From the NCBI GenBank assembly GCA_015680685.1, contig MNCI01000175.1, forward strand, positions 64,001-128,000: a stretch of DNA of 64,000 nucleotides, in the 5' to 3' direction. Of the stretch, positions 55,513-64,000 are shown piece after piece (positions within the stretch are counted from its first letter, which is position 1; each line of letters starts with the position of its first letter). The translations under genes were made by a program, and so were the position numbers. The DNA is from Gnetum montanum (Eukaryota; Streptophyta; Gnetopsida; Gnetales; Gnetaceae). The notes beneath the pieces were generated by a model that saw only the letters and a list, made by a program, of their open reading frames with translations, was not told where the DNA came from and did no database searches.

Positions 55513-55882
55513 TTAACTCAAACATGTGAATATATTCTTCAGCTAAATAAGCTTTTTCAGGAATGAAAGGCTCAGGAAAATATTTGTAAACTACCTTAGG
55601 AATATCATTGTAATTTTGAAATCCTAATGGTGTAACCCTTTGCCAAGGATTTTCCATCCTATTTCGTTGGATAATTGAACTCTTAGAATTTCTAGATCTT
55701 CTCTTATAAATTGATAAACTAGATATAATGGGTGATCTTCTTGATCTTCTATTTTTCACTCCATTACTTGTTTCCAATTCAAAAACTTTCTTTTGTTCTT
55801 CTTCTGATGAAGAATCAGTCTTAGAATCAAGAATATCTTTTGAAGCTTTCAAATTTTCCAAACTATTAATCTTTTTGGTCAT
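55513..55882 (-). pseudogene. D1 gag, N-terminal fragment
   Basis: The frame MTKKINSLENLKASKDILDS starts at 55882 and is open for about 125 codons (NRMENPWQRVTPLGF; YLAEEYIHMFEL). It is nearly identical to the start of the D2 gag-pro ORF (62409 down). At about 55512 it is cut and joined to A2. Confidence 0.8.
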
Positions 55883-55983
55883 GAATTGAAAATAGTATTT
55901 AACTTCTTAAGCCTTTATAGTAACAAAGAATAGTTTATGTGCTAAAATTATAAGGCTTATGAACTTAGAGGCTAAATTTTTAG

Positions 55984-55999
55984 CCCTCCTTCTAGCGCC
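55984..55999 (-). promoter_or_regulatory. D1 primer binding site
   Basis: TGGCGCTAGAAGGAGG on minus, seven bases after the LTR end TGCCAACA. Identical to the A1 site. Confidence 0.75.
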
Positions 56000-57220
56000 A
56001 AAAGAACTGTTGGCAACCATTTGGGACACGATCACCAACAAGTGTCCTCGAACAGGATTTAGGTGCTTGCTGGTCTCTGGCAACACCAAGGCCCAGATAC
56101 CTCCAAATAGACTCAGTAGTTAATGTGAGTATGTGTGTGTGTTGTTGTGGTATGCTGTTGTGAAAAATGAAATGATTGGGTTGTGTGTAAAACTATAAAT
56201 GACTTATCTTAAAGAGATTCAGCCAACTTTGCAAAGTACTCTAAGTTGTTGAGAGTTCTTATTCTGTTCAATTATCTAGTCTATGCGGTCCTTATAATAC
56301 CTACTTGTAACAAATAAAGTTTTGCAAAACATTTGAGCACAACTCTACGAATCTACTTCTAATTTTCCCCAGAGAAAGAGATAGTTCCACAAGAAAACTA
56401 GAAATAGAGCGAGATTCAATGGAAATAGAAAGAAGAGAAAAAGAAAGCAGATTTGTGTAAAGATCTCAAATGTTTAAACAAGGTAAAATGATACGAGTAA
56501 ACACTTCGCAATAAAGCTATCCCAAATTCAATAACTATGAATTGTTCAAACTTCCAAGGCTCAAATAAGCAATTTCTTCAAGACAATCCTACTATGCTAC
56601 CCAAAAAATTGCTGCGTAAACTATCACGTACGAGACTCTATTTTGGCTAGATAATGGATGTCAACAATTGCATTCAATAGAACCTTCAAAAGACTTGACA
56701 ATTTTGATTGAAATACCACGGAGATTCACTTTAAAGATAAAAGAAGCTATTCTGGTTCTATCAAAATACCAAAGATTTTTTGAACCCTCTTGACTATTGA
56801 ATCATTCAATGGCTTGACTACATGCAGAGGCTCTTTTACAGCAATCTCAATAGCAGTTCTTATACATTGCACAATAATAAAATTCACTACTAAAATTCTA
56901 TTAAGGCTTTCAAACACAAGCTCTTCTATGGAAAAATTTTAACAGAAATTTTCTATCATGCAACAAGAACAATAAGAGTAATCTAAAAATCCCAAAATTA
57001 CTTGCCAAGCATGATACTATCTAAACCACTAGCTAAAAAATTTAAACAAAATAAAAAAAATAAACATAACTCATAGGAATATGACAAAGAGGCTGAAATG
57101 TTGTCTTTAGCAAGTCATCTTACAAACAATCTTTCATAATGTCTTCTTTTCAATCTCCCTCCAAGACCCCAAGTGAGACCTCTAGTGTGTTATCCCCTTT
57201 TCTTCTAATCCATGAAGCCT

Positions 57221-57230
57221 TTTTATAGGG
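57221..57230 (-). promoter_or_regulatory. D LTR TATA box
   Basis: CCCTATAAAAAGG on minus. Conserved in the other LTR copy at 63766-63776. Confidence 0.6.
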
Positions 57231-57599
57231 TCTCATATGTAGTTAGATATTCCAAAATATCTTGGGTAACTTCTCTCCCAAGTAAGGAAGTTATAACTTG
57301 TCCAACAAGTTAGGAGATATTACTTGCCCAACAAGTTAGGAAGCTATAACTTATACATGAAGTTAGGAGAAAATCATGCTAACATTGGCATTTGTAAATA
57401 TTAAAAATATTTCTTAAAAGGTAACCAATTGTGTCCAGTTCAAGTGATTTGAGACCACTATTCCTTGTTATTGGCAACGTGGCACGTACTGGCCGAGCTA
57501 CATAGGAAATCAGTTTCCAAGAGGAAGGATACGCTGTCGGAGGATCTACCATTGCTACGTCCACAAGTGCCTTTCATGATTTATTTCAAAAAGAAAAAG

Positions 57600-58070
57600 T
57601 TTAACAATGGTTACTGAAAATCTTGTGAGAATTACTAAAATATTTTTTCCATCCTCGAGAAATGAACGCATTGGTGTCAGGCGCTGCTGTGTTTGGTAAT
57701 GTTTCTATCATACAAGTGTAGCAGTTGTAGCAAAAGGCGATCGCGGAGATAGTTGCAGCAATGGTGTAGGCACAAGTGGGCATAGATGTTGATGCTTCTC
57801 ACCAGGGGTAGCTTTAAATCCCAGTCAACCTCTAGATATACAAATGATGCCACAAATCCTCCGCTTGCTACTAACATTGATGCTGGATATGGCTTTTCTT
57901 CTCCTATTTATTCCATTGTCATTGTTCTGTCTTTGATGTTGCAGAAGAGACGTCTCATCTTCTGCGAGGCCCTTTCCATGTTGAAAGCTTCAATGAAAGC
58001 CCTAATTTTCTCCATAATTCTGGCAGCTTTAACAGACATAATTCTCAAGCAGTGTAGAAGTTTGCTCTGA
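57600..58070. other. GC-richer stretch in the D LTR next to the decarboxylase fragment
   Basis: From 57661 plus reads MNALVSGAAVFGNVSIIQV followed by three TAG codons that could be former CAG. The position before the decarboxylase fragment would suit its N-terminus, but I see no clear match. Minus frames (57601-57783, 57677-57877) also look protein-like. The expected middle part of the enzyme is missing. Confidence 0.3.
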
Positions 58071-58320
58071 GATACGCCGATGCTGCTAGCCTTGATGATG
58101 TTGCAGGGTCACCATGCATGTTAACGTTGACGGTTATGTAGGGATATCCTTCCACGTGGGTAGCTATGTCATGTCATTAGTTCCATATGCCACAGTCGTG
58201 GTAGCAACATGTCAAGTATTCAACATGTCCACTGCATTGGGCATGCCCAAACTCTGCATCCTTAACGTTGGTGGTGGTTTCACGGCCAGAGCATTTTTTG
58301 AGATGTTTTTGGCTTCCAAA
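58042..58320 (+). pseudogene. Ornithine decarboxylase gene fragment in the D LTR
   Basis: The plus strand reads VGISFHVGS at 58138-58164 and ALGMPKLCILNVGGGFT at 58234-58284. In ornithine decarboxylases these are the HVGS block and the Gly-rich loop that holds the PLP phosphate. The His of HVGS and the first Gly of GGGF are 39 residues apart, as in plant enzymes, with no gap. Just upstream, in another frame, ALRYADAASLDDVA and MLTLTV fit the preceding part, so one frameshift lies near 58130. The typical HVGSG is HVGSY here. Only about 80-90 of some 430 residues remain. The enzyme makes putrescine; this fragment cannot. It is antisense to element D. Confidence 0.75.
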
Positions 58321-58356
58321 TGGTCTGTTGCATTACTAGAAGATGTTATCTATTCA

Positions 58357-59815
58357 TTAGAAATATGGATCCATGGAGGCTGTCATGAAGCCAGTAAAAT
58401 CATAGTCCCGATTCTTAGAAAATGATTCTTCAAATTCTGGATTCATGATACTTCTCAACTCTGATAATAGATGTGTTGTGTCATCAGGTACTACATCTTC
58501 CATGACATTTTCGTTAGCTTCTCCATAATACAAGCACTGAAATGATGGGATATTTTGGTTATTCAGCAACTTGCAATGTCAAGTGCAGGAAATTTAGAAA
58601 TGTGAAGTTGAGAAGGCAGTTGAGTCCATGCACGATGTAGCCAGTGTTGTTTAATGAGTTCCTAGCAAAAACGTTGCATATCTGTATAGCTAGTAATTCA
58701 TTTTTTCATCCTCCTCTACAAGAACTTGGTAGCTTTGATAGTAAGATCATGTATTTTTGATGTAGAGCTCATAACTCTGAGAGTGTAGAATGCTACTAAA
58801 CATGACAATGTGGACTTCTTCCTCAAAATCAAAATGCTGACACATAACTTAACATGGCTAGGGATTCACTAGGGAAAGGCGGTCATTTTTCATTTCAAAA
58901 GAAAATGTGGTTTGAGGTAGGAGAATATCCACAGGGAAGCCAACTACATAAATGACCTTTATTCTACTGCCACAAATAATACTAGGCTCATTTTTGCATT
59001 TAATACTTGATAGTTGCTTTTTTTTTGCATTCGATGACCATTGTAAAATATTTGGTAATATCTTGGTCTACTTATCCAATGATGCACTGATAAAGTCATG
59101 GTTGAGCGAAATTTGGACACCATAAACTTACTGGCAAGCTTTCCCAATTTCTGTTTTCAGTGCAGCACTGAGCTGTGCGATGATGCCTCCACTCGAATAG
59201 ACTAGACTGGGCTATATTAATATACACTGTAGTGGGTGGGATTTTACTATTTTAGAAAGCGCATAGGCAAAGGTAGACCCGAGAGGGTAGTGTAAAAATA
59301 TTTTCACTTACCACGCAGCTTCTCTTGATTGGTATGCCGGTGTGCCTCGGATTTACCTTTTTGTAAACATTTGTGATAGAAGTTGTAGAATAGAGGTGGG
59401 CTCATGAGCTTGTCCGTTCATGACCTCATGCTTCATAAATCCAATACCGGGGAGGAAGAGGTCACCCTGCCCTCACACAATAACATCATATATGCAGTTT
59501 CGTGAGCACTAGCTGCTCTCCTTATCTGTGTGTAACTATTGCATAGTTTTTTTAGCTTGGTGATAAATCACCAATTTTTTAATTAGTTGCAGACTTAGAA
59601 TTTTGTTGACCTAAGCTGAGTCGGTATGAATTCAATATATTTAGGTATCATTTCTACTCTTTTTTTTTCTACACTTCATATACAGGGCACATGAACAAAT
59701 AGCTTCATGACTAGTTTATTATCAATTGTAGTTACTTGGATTCTTCATTTCTTTCCTTTGCAAATTTTTTTTATCATGCCAACATGTTCCATGAAATGGC
59801 CAAAATGTGCCAACA
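58357..59815. other. Distal U3 of the D LTR, no gene assigned
   Basis: A 70-codon frame on minus at 58357-58569 (FQCLYYGEANENVMEDVVPD; HLLSELRSIMNPEFEESF) looks protein-like but is not recognised. From 58600 to 59815 I see only scattered short frames in moderately AT-rich sequence. Confidence 0.4.
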
Positions 59816-59829
59816 TTTCTGCCCCCTTT
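59816..59829 (-). promoter_or_regulatory. D2 polypurine tract
   Basis: AAAGGGGGCAGAAA on minus, directly before the LTR start TGTTGGCA at 59815. Confidence 0.75.
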
Positions 59830-60027
59830 GAAAGGCTTAACAAAATTTATGCAAGCCCCATTTTAAAATTGAACTGTACTTGAAGCTTTTATTAAACTTT
59901 TTATAGCTAAAAAGGTAAATCTTTTTGGAAGAAAATTCCCATCAAACATAAGGTTTGGTGGTATAAAAACCTCATTCCTAAAAAAAACACAAGCAAACTA
60001 TACATTATCAAGTCCTTTATTTATAGA

Positions 60028-62409
60028 CTATTCTTGATATGGGAAGAGAATGGTGAGGGTTACTCTGGTAGGAATCCTCATATCTCTATCCTTCTCATAA
60101 GCAATCTCTGAAGTGATGAATGCTATTCTATTATTTTCTAGCTTGCTAGAGCTTTCAACTTGATCTTCTTGAGCTTTTTCTTCAGCAATCCTCTCATCTT
60201 CATTATCAAATGAATTCTTATTTCCTTCCCAATTGGGTCCTTCTTCTTCTTCTTGGGAAACAAAGGCTTCTTCCTATGAATCTTCATTGATTGGTTCTTT
60301 CTCAGAACTATAATTTTCTTGAAGTGTACAAATTTTGTTTTCAACACCTTTTTCAACCATTTTACTTTTTCTGTTTGAAGTAATGTTATCAATCATCAAA
60401 GGTTCATTATAGATGTATATTTGATTTCGTTCTCCTTTCCAAGGTAGCCACATGTGAGAATAATTTGTTGATATATAACCTGAGAAATTCTTGCTCCAAC
60501 TTCTACTCAATAAGAGACTATGCGAATCTAGTATATCTGCCACTTTAATAGTTACTCTACTTCTAACGTGGAGTTTAGAAGCAATTTCCAATAAGATATT
60601 TGGTAATTGACCCACAATCTTCACTCTACTTTTATCCACTTGAACAATCTTATTATTTGATTTTTCAGGAACCAAATCAAGTTTCTTACATATAGACAAT
60701 GGAATTATAGTAGACATAACTCCAAAATCAATCAAACAATTGTGTAAGTATTTATCCTTTAATTTCATTGTCAAAAGAAAAGGAGGAACTTCCTTATCAT
60801 ACAAGGTCTTTAATTTCTCATCATTATTAGACACATAACTTAACTCTGATTCTCTAACTCTCCTTTCACCTTTAATGAACTCTAAAGCCTTTCTTTGCTG
60901 ATCTCCTATTTGAAGCAACTGATAAAAGCTAATATTGGCCTTGACATGTTTAAGGTCTTCAATCAAATCATACTCTCCATCACCAATAAAGCTTGGTTTC
61001 TTTATCCATTTATTAAAAGACTGATTTGGAGTGCTTTGCTCTACTTGATTGTCTTTACCTTTATTCTTATCTCTTCTATTTGGCTCAAAAGCTTTTCTCT
61101 TAGTAGATGGATTAGTAATAACATTTGGGGGTCTAGAAGTAGTCAATCTTTCTTTTGATTGGATACTATATCCATTTTACTCATTATTATTACATTCTTC
61201 ATTTGAAGACATATCTTCTTCAAAACTTGATAGAGAAGAAGTATCACTAGATCCATTGCTAGAAGATTTACTTGCATAATGAACACTAGATAACTCATTA
61301 TCAGATTCAATATCAAGAAAGTTGGACACAATAAGGTCACTTTCATACTCATCTTTTGCTAACTTAGTGTCTTGATGTTTATGCTTTCTATTTTTCTTTT
61401 CTTCCTTGATATTAACTCTTGCCAAGGCTTTTTCAAGCTTCACTATTTTGGTAGACATATCTCTTATTAATTGTCCTTTTTCATATTCTACTCTTTCATG
61501 TTCTTTCTCTATCTTAACATGAGATGGACCTAGTAAAGCTTTAAATTGAGCAAAATCTCACATAGGAATCATAACTCTTTCTTCTCTTTTTTGAATTGCA
61601 ATATTTTCTTCAGGATTCAAGTTCAACCATTTTTCTAACTATATAGCTTCACTAAAGTAGTCATTTAGTGTAGTTACGTTTGGAGTTCTCCTTAACCAAA
61701 TTGAGATGTTGGGGTTGATAGCCTTAAGATGAGTTTCTTTAAGCATTTATTCTAATGGTCTATATTGTCTTTGAAAGAGTCCACAAATTCATTGAAGCTT
61801 GATATTAAAATCTCTAATTGACTCTTTAACTCCTTGCTTAGCTTGTATCAGCCCATAGTATAGTCATTGTTGATCTAATTGATTACCAAACTGGGTGAAG
61901 AAAAGATTCTTCATGTCATCCCAACTTGTAATAGTATTATTTGGTAAGTTCAAATACCAAATCTGAGCCATATCCTTTAAATTTGATACAAACAACCTAC
62001 AAGCTTACTCTTGGTGTGGAATATTTGCATGAGCTAAAGCTAACTGAAACATGTGAATATATTCTTCAACTAAATAAGCTTTTCTAGGAATGAAAAGCTT
62101 AGGAAAATATTTGTAAACTACCTTAGGAATATCATTGTAATTTTGAAATCCTAATGGTGTAACCCTTTGCCAAGGATTTTCCATCTTATTCTGTTGGATA
62201 ATTGAACTCTTAGACTTTCTAGATCTTCTCTTATAAATCGATAAACCATATATAATGGGTGATCTTCTTGATCTTCTATTTTTCACTCCACTACTTGTTT
62301 CCTATTAAAAAACTTTCTTTTGTTCTTCTTTTGATGAAGAATCAATCTTAGAATCAAGAATATCTTTTGAAACTTTTAAATTTTCCAAACTATCAATCTT
62401 TTTGGTCAT
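60028..62409 (-). pseudogene. D2 gag-protease polyprotein
   Basis: One minus frame of about 794 codons starts MTKKIDSLENLK at 62409 and ends at the stop 60028-60030, with about ten in-frame stops. Residues 130-270 form the capsid-type gag domain (YLVEEYIHMFQLALAHANIP; MAQIWYLNLPNNTITSWDDM; GVKESIRDFNIKL). A coiled-coil-like and acidic/Ser-rich linker follows (61177-61458). The protease part (60274-61146, open) has NCLIDFGVMSTIIPL, where DFG stands for the usual DSG, then ILDSHSLLLSRSWSK and YSHMWLPWKGERNQI, as seen in other plant gag-pro elements. An acidic C-terminal tail continues to the end. No polymerase follows. Confidence 0.8.
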
Positions 62410-62511
62410 GAACTGAAAATAGTGTTTAACTTCTTAAGCCTTTATAGTAACAAAGAATGGTTTATGTGCTAAAATTATAAGGCTTATGAACTTAGAGGCT
62501 AAATTTTTAGC

Positions 62512-62527
62512 CCTCCTTCTAGCACCA
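62512..62527 (-). promoter_or_regulatory. D2 primer binding site
   Basis: TGGTGCTAGAAGGAGG on minus, one change (C to T at a CpG) from the D1 and A1 site. Confidence 0.7.
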
Positions 62528-62534
62528 AAAGAAC

Positions 62535-64000
62535 TATTGGTGACCGTTTGGGATGTGATCGCCAACAAGTGTCCTCGAACAGGATTTAGGTGCTTGCTGG
62601 TCTATAGCAACACCAAGGCCTAGATACCTCCAAATAGACTCTGTAGTTAATGTGAGTATGTGTGTGTGCTGTTGTGAAAAATGAAATGATTGGGTTGTGT
62701 GTAAAGCTACAAATGACTTATCTTAAAGAGATTCAGCCAACTTTGCAAAGTACTGTGAGTTGTTGAAAGTTCCTATTCTCTTCAATTGTCTAGTCTATGC
62801 GGTCCTTATAATACCTACTTGTAACAAATAAAGTTTTGCAAAACATTTGAGTACAAATCTACGAATCTACTTCTAATTTTCCCCAGAGAAATAGATAGTT
62901 CCACAAAAAAAACTAGAAATAGAGCGAGATTCAATGGAAATAGAAAGAAGAGAACAAGAAAGAAGATTTGTGTAATGATCTCAAATGTTTAAACAAGATA
63001 AAATGATATGAGTAAACAATTCGCAATAAAGCTACCCCAAATTCAATAACTACGAATTGTTCAAACTTCCAAGGCACAAATAAGCAATTTCTTCAAGACA
63101 ATCCTACTATGCTACCCAAAAAATTGTTGCGTAAACTATCACATATTAGACATTATTTTGGCTAGATAATGGATGTCAACAATTACATTCAATAGAACCT
63201 TCAAAAGATTTGATAATTTTTGATTGAAATACCATAGAGATTCACTTTAAAGATAAAAGAAGCTATTCTGGTCCTATCAAAATACCAAAGATTTTCTGCA
63301 CCCTCTTGACTATTGAATTGTTCAATAGCTTGACTACATGCAGAGGCTCTCTTACAGCAATGCTCTTTATTCCATTGACATTGTTCATTGAAGAGCTTGT
63401 CAATTTAACAATGTCAATGGAATTAAAGAGGATTTTAACACATTAAAGAGGCTCTTCTTTGAATTGTTCAATGATAAGCAATTTTAACAGAAATTTTCTA
63501 TCATGCAACAAGAACAATAAGAGTAATCTAAAAATCCCAAAATTATTTGCCAAGCATGATACTATCTAAACCACTAGCTAAAAAATTTAAACAAAATAAA
63601 AAAAAATAAACATAACTCACAGGAATATGACAAAGAGGCTGAAATGTTGTCTTTAGCAAGTTATCTTACAAACAATCTTTCATAATGTCTTTTTTTCAAT
63701 CTCCCTCCAAGACCCCAAGTGAGACCTCTAGTGTGTTATCCCCTTTTCTTCTAATCCCTGAAGCTTTTTTATAGGGTCTCATATGTAGTTAGATATTCCA
63801 AAATATCTTGGGTAACTTCTCTCCCAAGTAAGGAAGTTATAACTTGTCCAACAAGTTAGGAGATATTACTTGCCCAACAAGTTAGGAAGCTATAACTTAT
63901 ACATGAAGTTAGGAGAAAATCATGCTAACATTGGCATTTGTAAATATTACAAATATTTCTTAAAAGGTAACCAACTGTGTCCAGTTCAAGTGATTTGAGA
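62535..64000 (-). repeat. D2 5' LTR, cut by window end
   Basis: Starts TATTGGTG on plus (TGTTGGCA in the other copy) and aligns with 56007-57453 nearly throughout. The main difference is a replaced block at about 63355-63480 with a hairpin. Dozens of substitutions by eye over 1.45 kb suggest an old insertion. Confidence 0.85.
63363..63430. repeat. Hairpin in the D2 5' LTR
   Basis: CTCTTTATTCCATTGACATT at 63363 and its reverse complement (with one extra base) ending at 63430 form a 23-bp stem with a loop of about 21 bases. The other LTR has unrelated sequence at this place (about 56848-56930). Confidence 0.85.

Larger units (their letters stand above)
56007..59815 (-). repeat. Family D LTR, about 3.8 kb, shared by D1 and D2
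   Basis: On plus it begins TGTTGGCA at 56007 and ends TGCCAACA at 59815, an 8-bp perfect terminal inverted repeat. The left side abuts a PBS (D1) and the right side abuts a polypurine tract (D2), so one LTR is the 5' LTR of D1 and the 3' LTR of D2. The R-U5 part (56007 to about 57220) and the first about 230 bp of U3 match 62535-64000. The rest of U3 has no partner in the window because the other LTR runs off the end. TATA box at 57221-57230. It contains a decarboxylase fragment. Confidence 0.65.
59816..64000 (-). mobile_element. Element D2: gag-protease only, cut by window end
   Basis: Internal region 59816-62534 (2.7 kb) with PBS, one gag-protease ORF and polypurine tract; the 5' LTR runs past the window end. 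No RT, RNase H or integrase. Together with its very long LTRs it fits a non-autonomous LARD-like design. It shares its PBS core with the A1 element. Confidence 0.75.

Overview
The window looks like a gene-poor stretch of a large seed-plant nuclear genome, AT-rich and built mostly from old, nested Ty3/gypsy LTR retrotransposons. Plant-type features are Athila-like and Tat-like pol proteins, a second (archaeal-type) RNase H in the Tat-like copies, a tRNA-Asp-derived primer site, and fragments of plant-type host genes. A gymnosperm is a reasonable guess from the style of the repeats, but nothing in the sequence proves it. I see no prokaryotic features, tRNA or rRNA genes, or CRISPR array.

Layout, left to right. 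(1) 1-9590, minus: Tat-like element A1, from integrase (cut by the window start) through RNase H, RT, protease and gag to PBS and 5' LTR. (2) 9597-10750, minus: 5' end of an old Athila-like element, B0. (3) 10751-14261: AT-rich, no gene seen. (4) 14262-24607, minus: Athila-like element B1 with both LTRs; its 3' LTR holds a CpG-rich foldback sequence. (5) 24608-29313: the only host-like region, with a 353-codon ORF on minus resembling the C-terminal part of BTB/POZ family proteins, a decayed plus-strand frame and a minisatellite. (6) 29314-30189: assembly gap. (7) 30190-38150, plus: element C, Athila-like at the gag and 3' end but without pol and with an extra long decayed frame. (8) 38151-47505, plus: Athila-like element B2, inserted into the right LTR of C. 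(9) 47506-50623: a 3.1-kb palindrome made of two LTRs of one family in opposite orientation. (10) 50624-55512, minus: 3' half of Tat-like element A2. (11) 55513-64000, minus: family D, a gag-protease-only element with a very long LTR (about 3.8 kb) shared by two tandem copies; this LTR carries an ornithine decarboxylase gene fragment.

None of the element genes is intact. In-frame stops are mostly TAG, TAA and TGA where CAG, CAA or CGA would fit, as expected from deamination of methylated cytosine. D has no polymerase but its PBS core is the same as that of A1, so a Tat-like element is a plausible source of enzymes for it. The best leads are the LTR-LTR palindrome, the CpG foldback, the decarboxylase fragment in the D LTR, the unassigned ORF of C, and the loss of the integrase catalytic Glu shared by B1 and B2.
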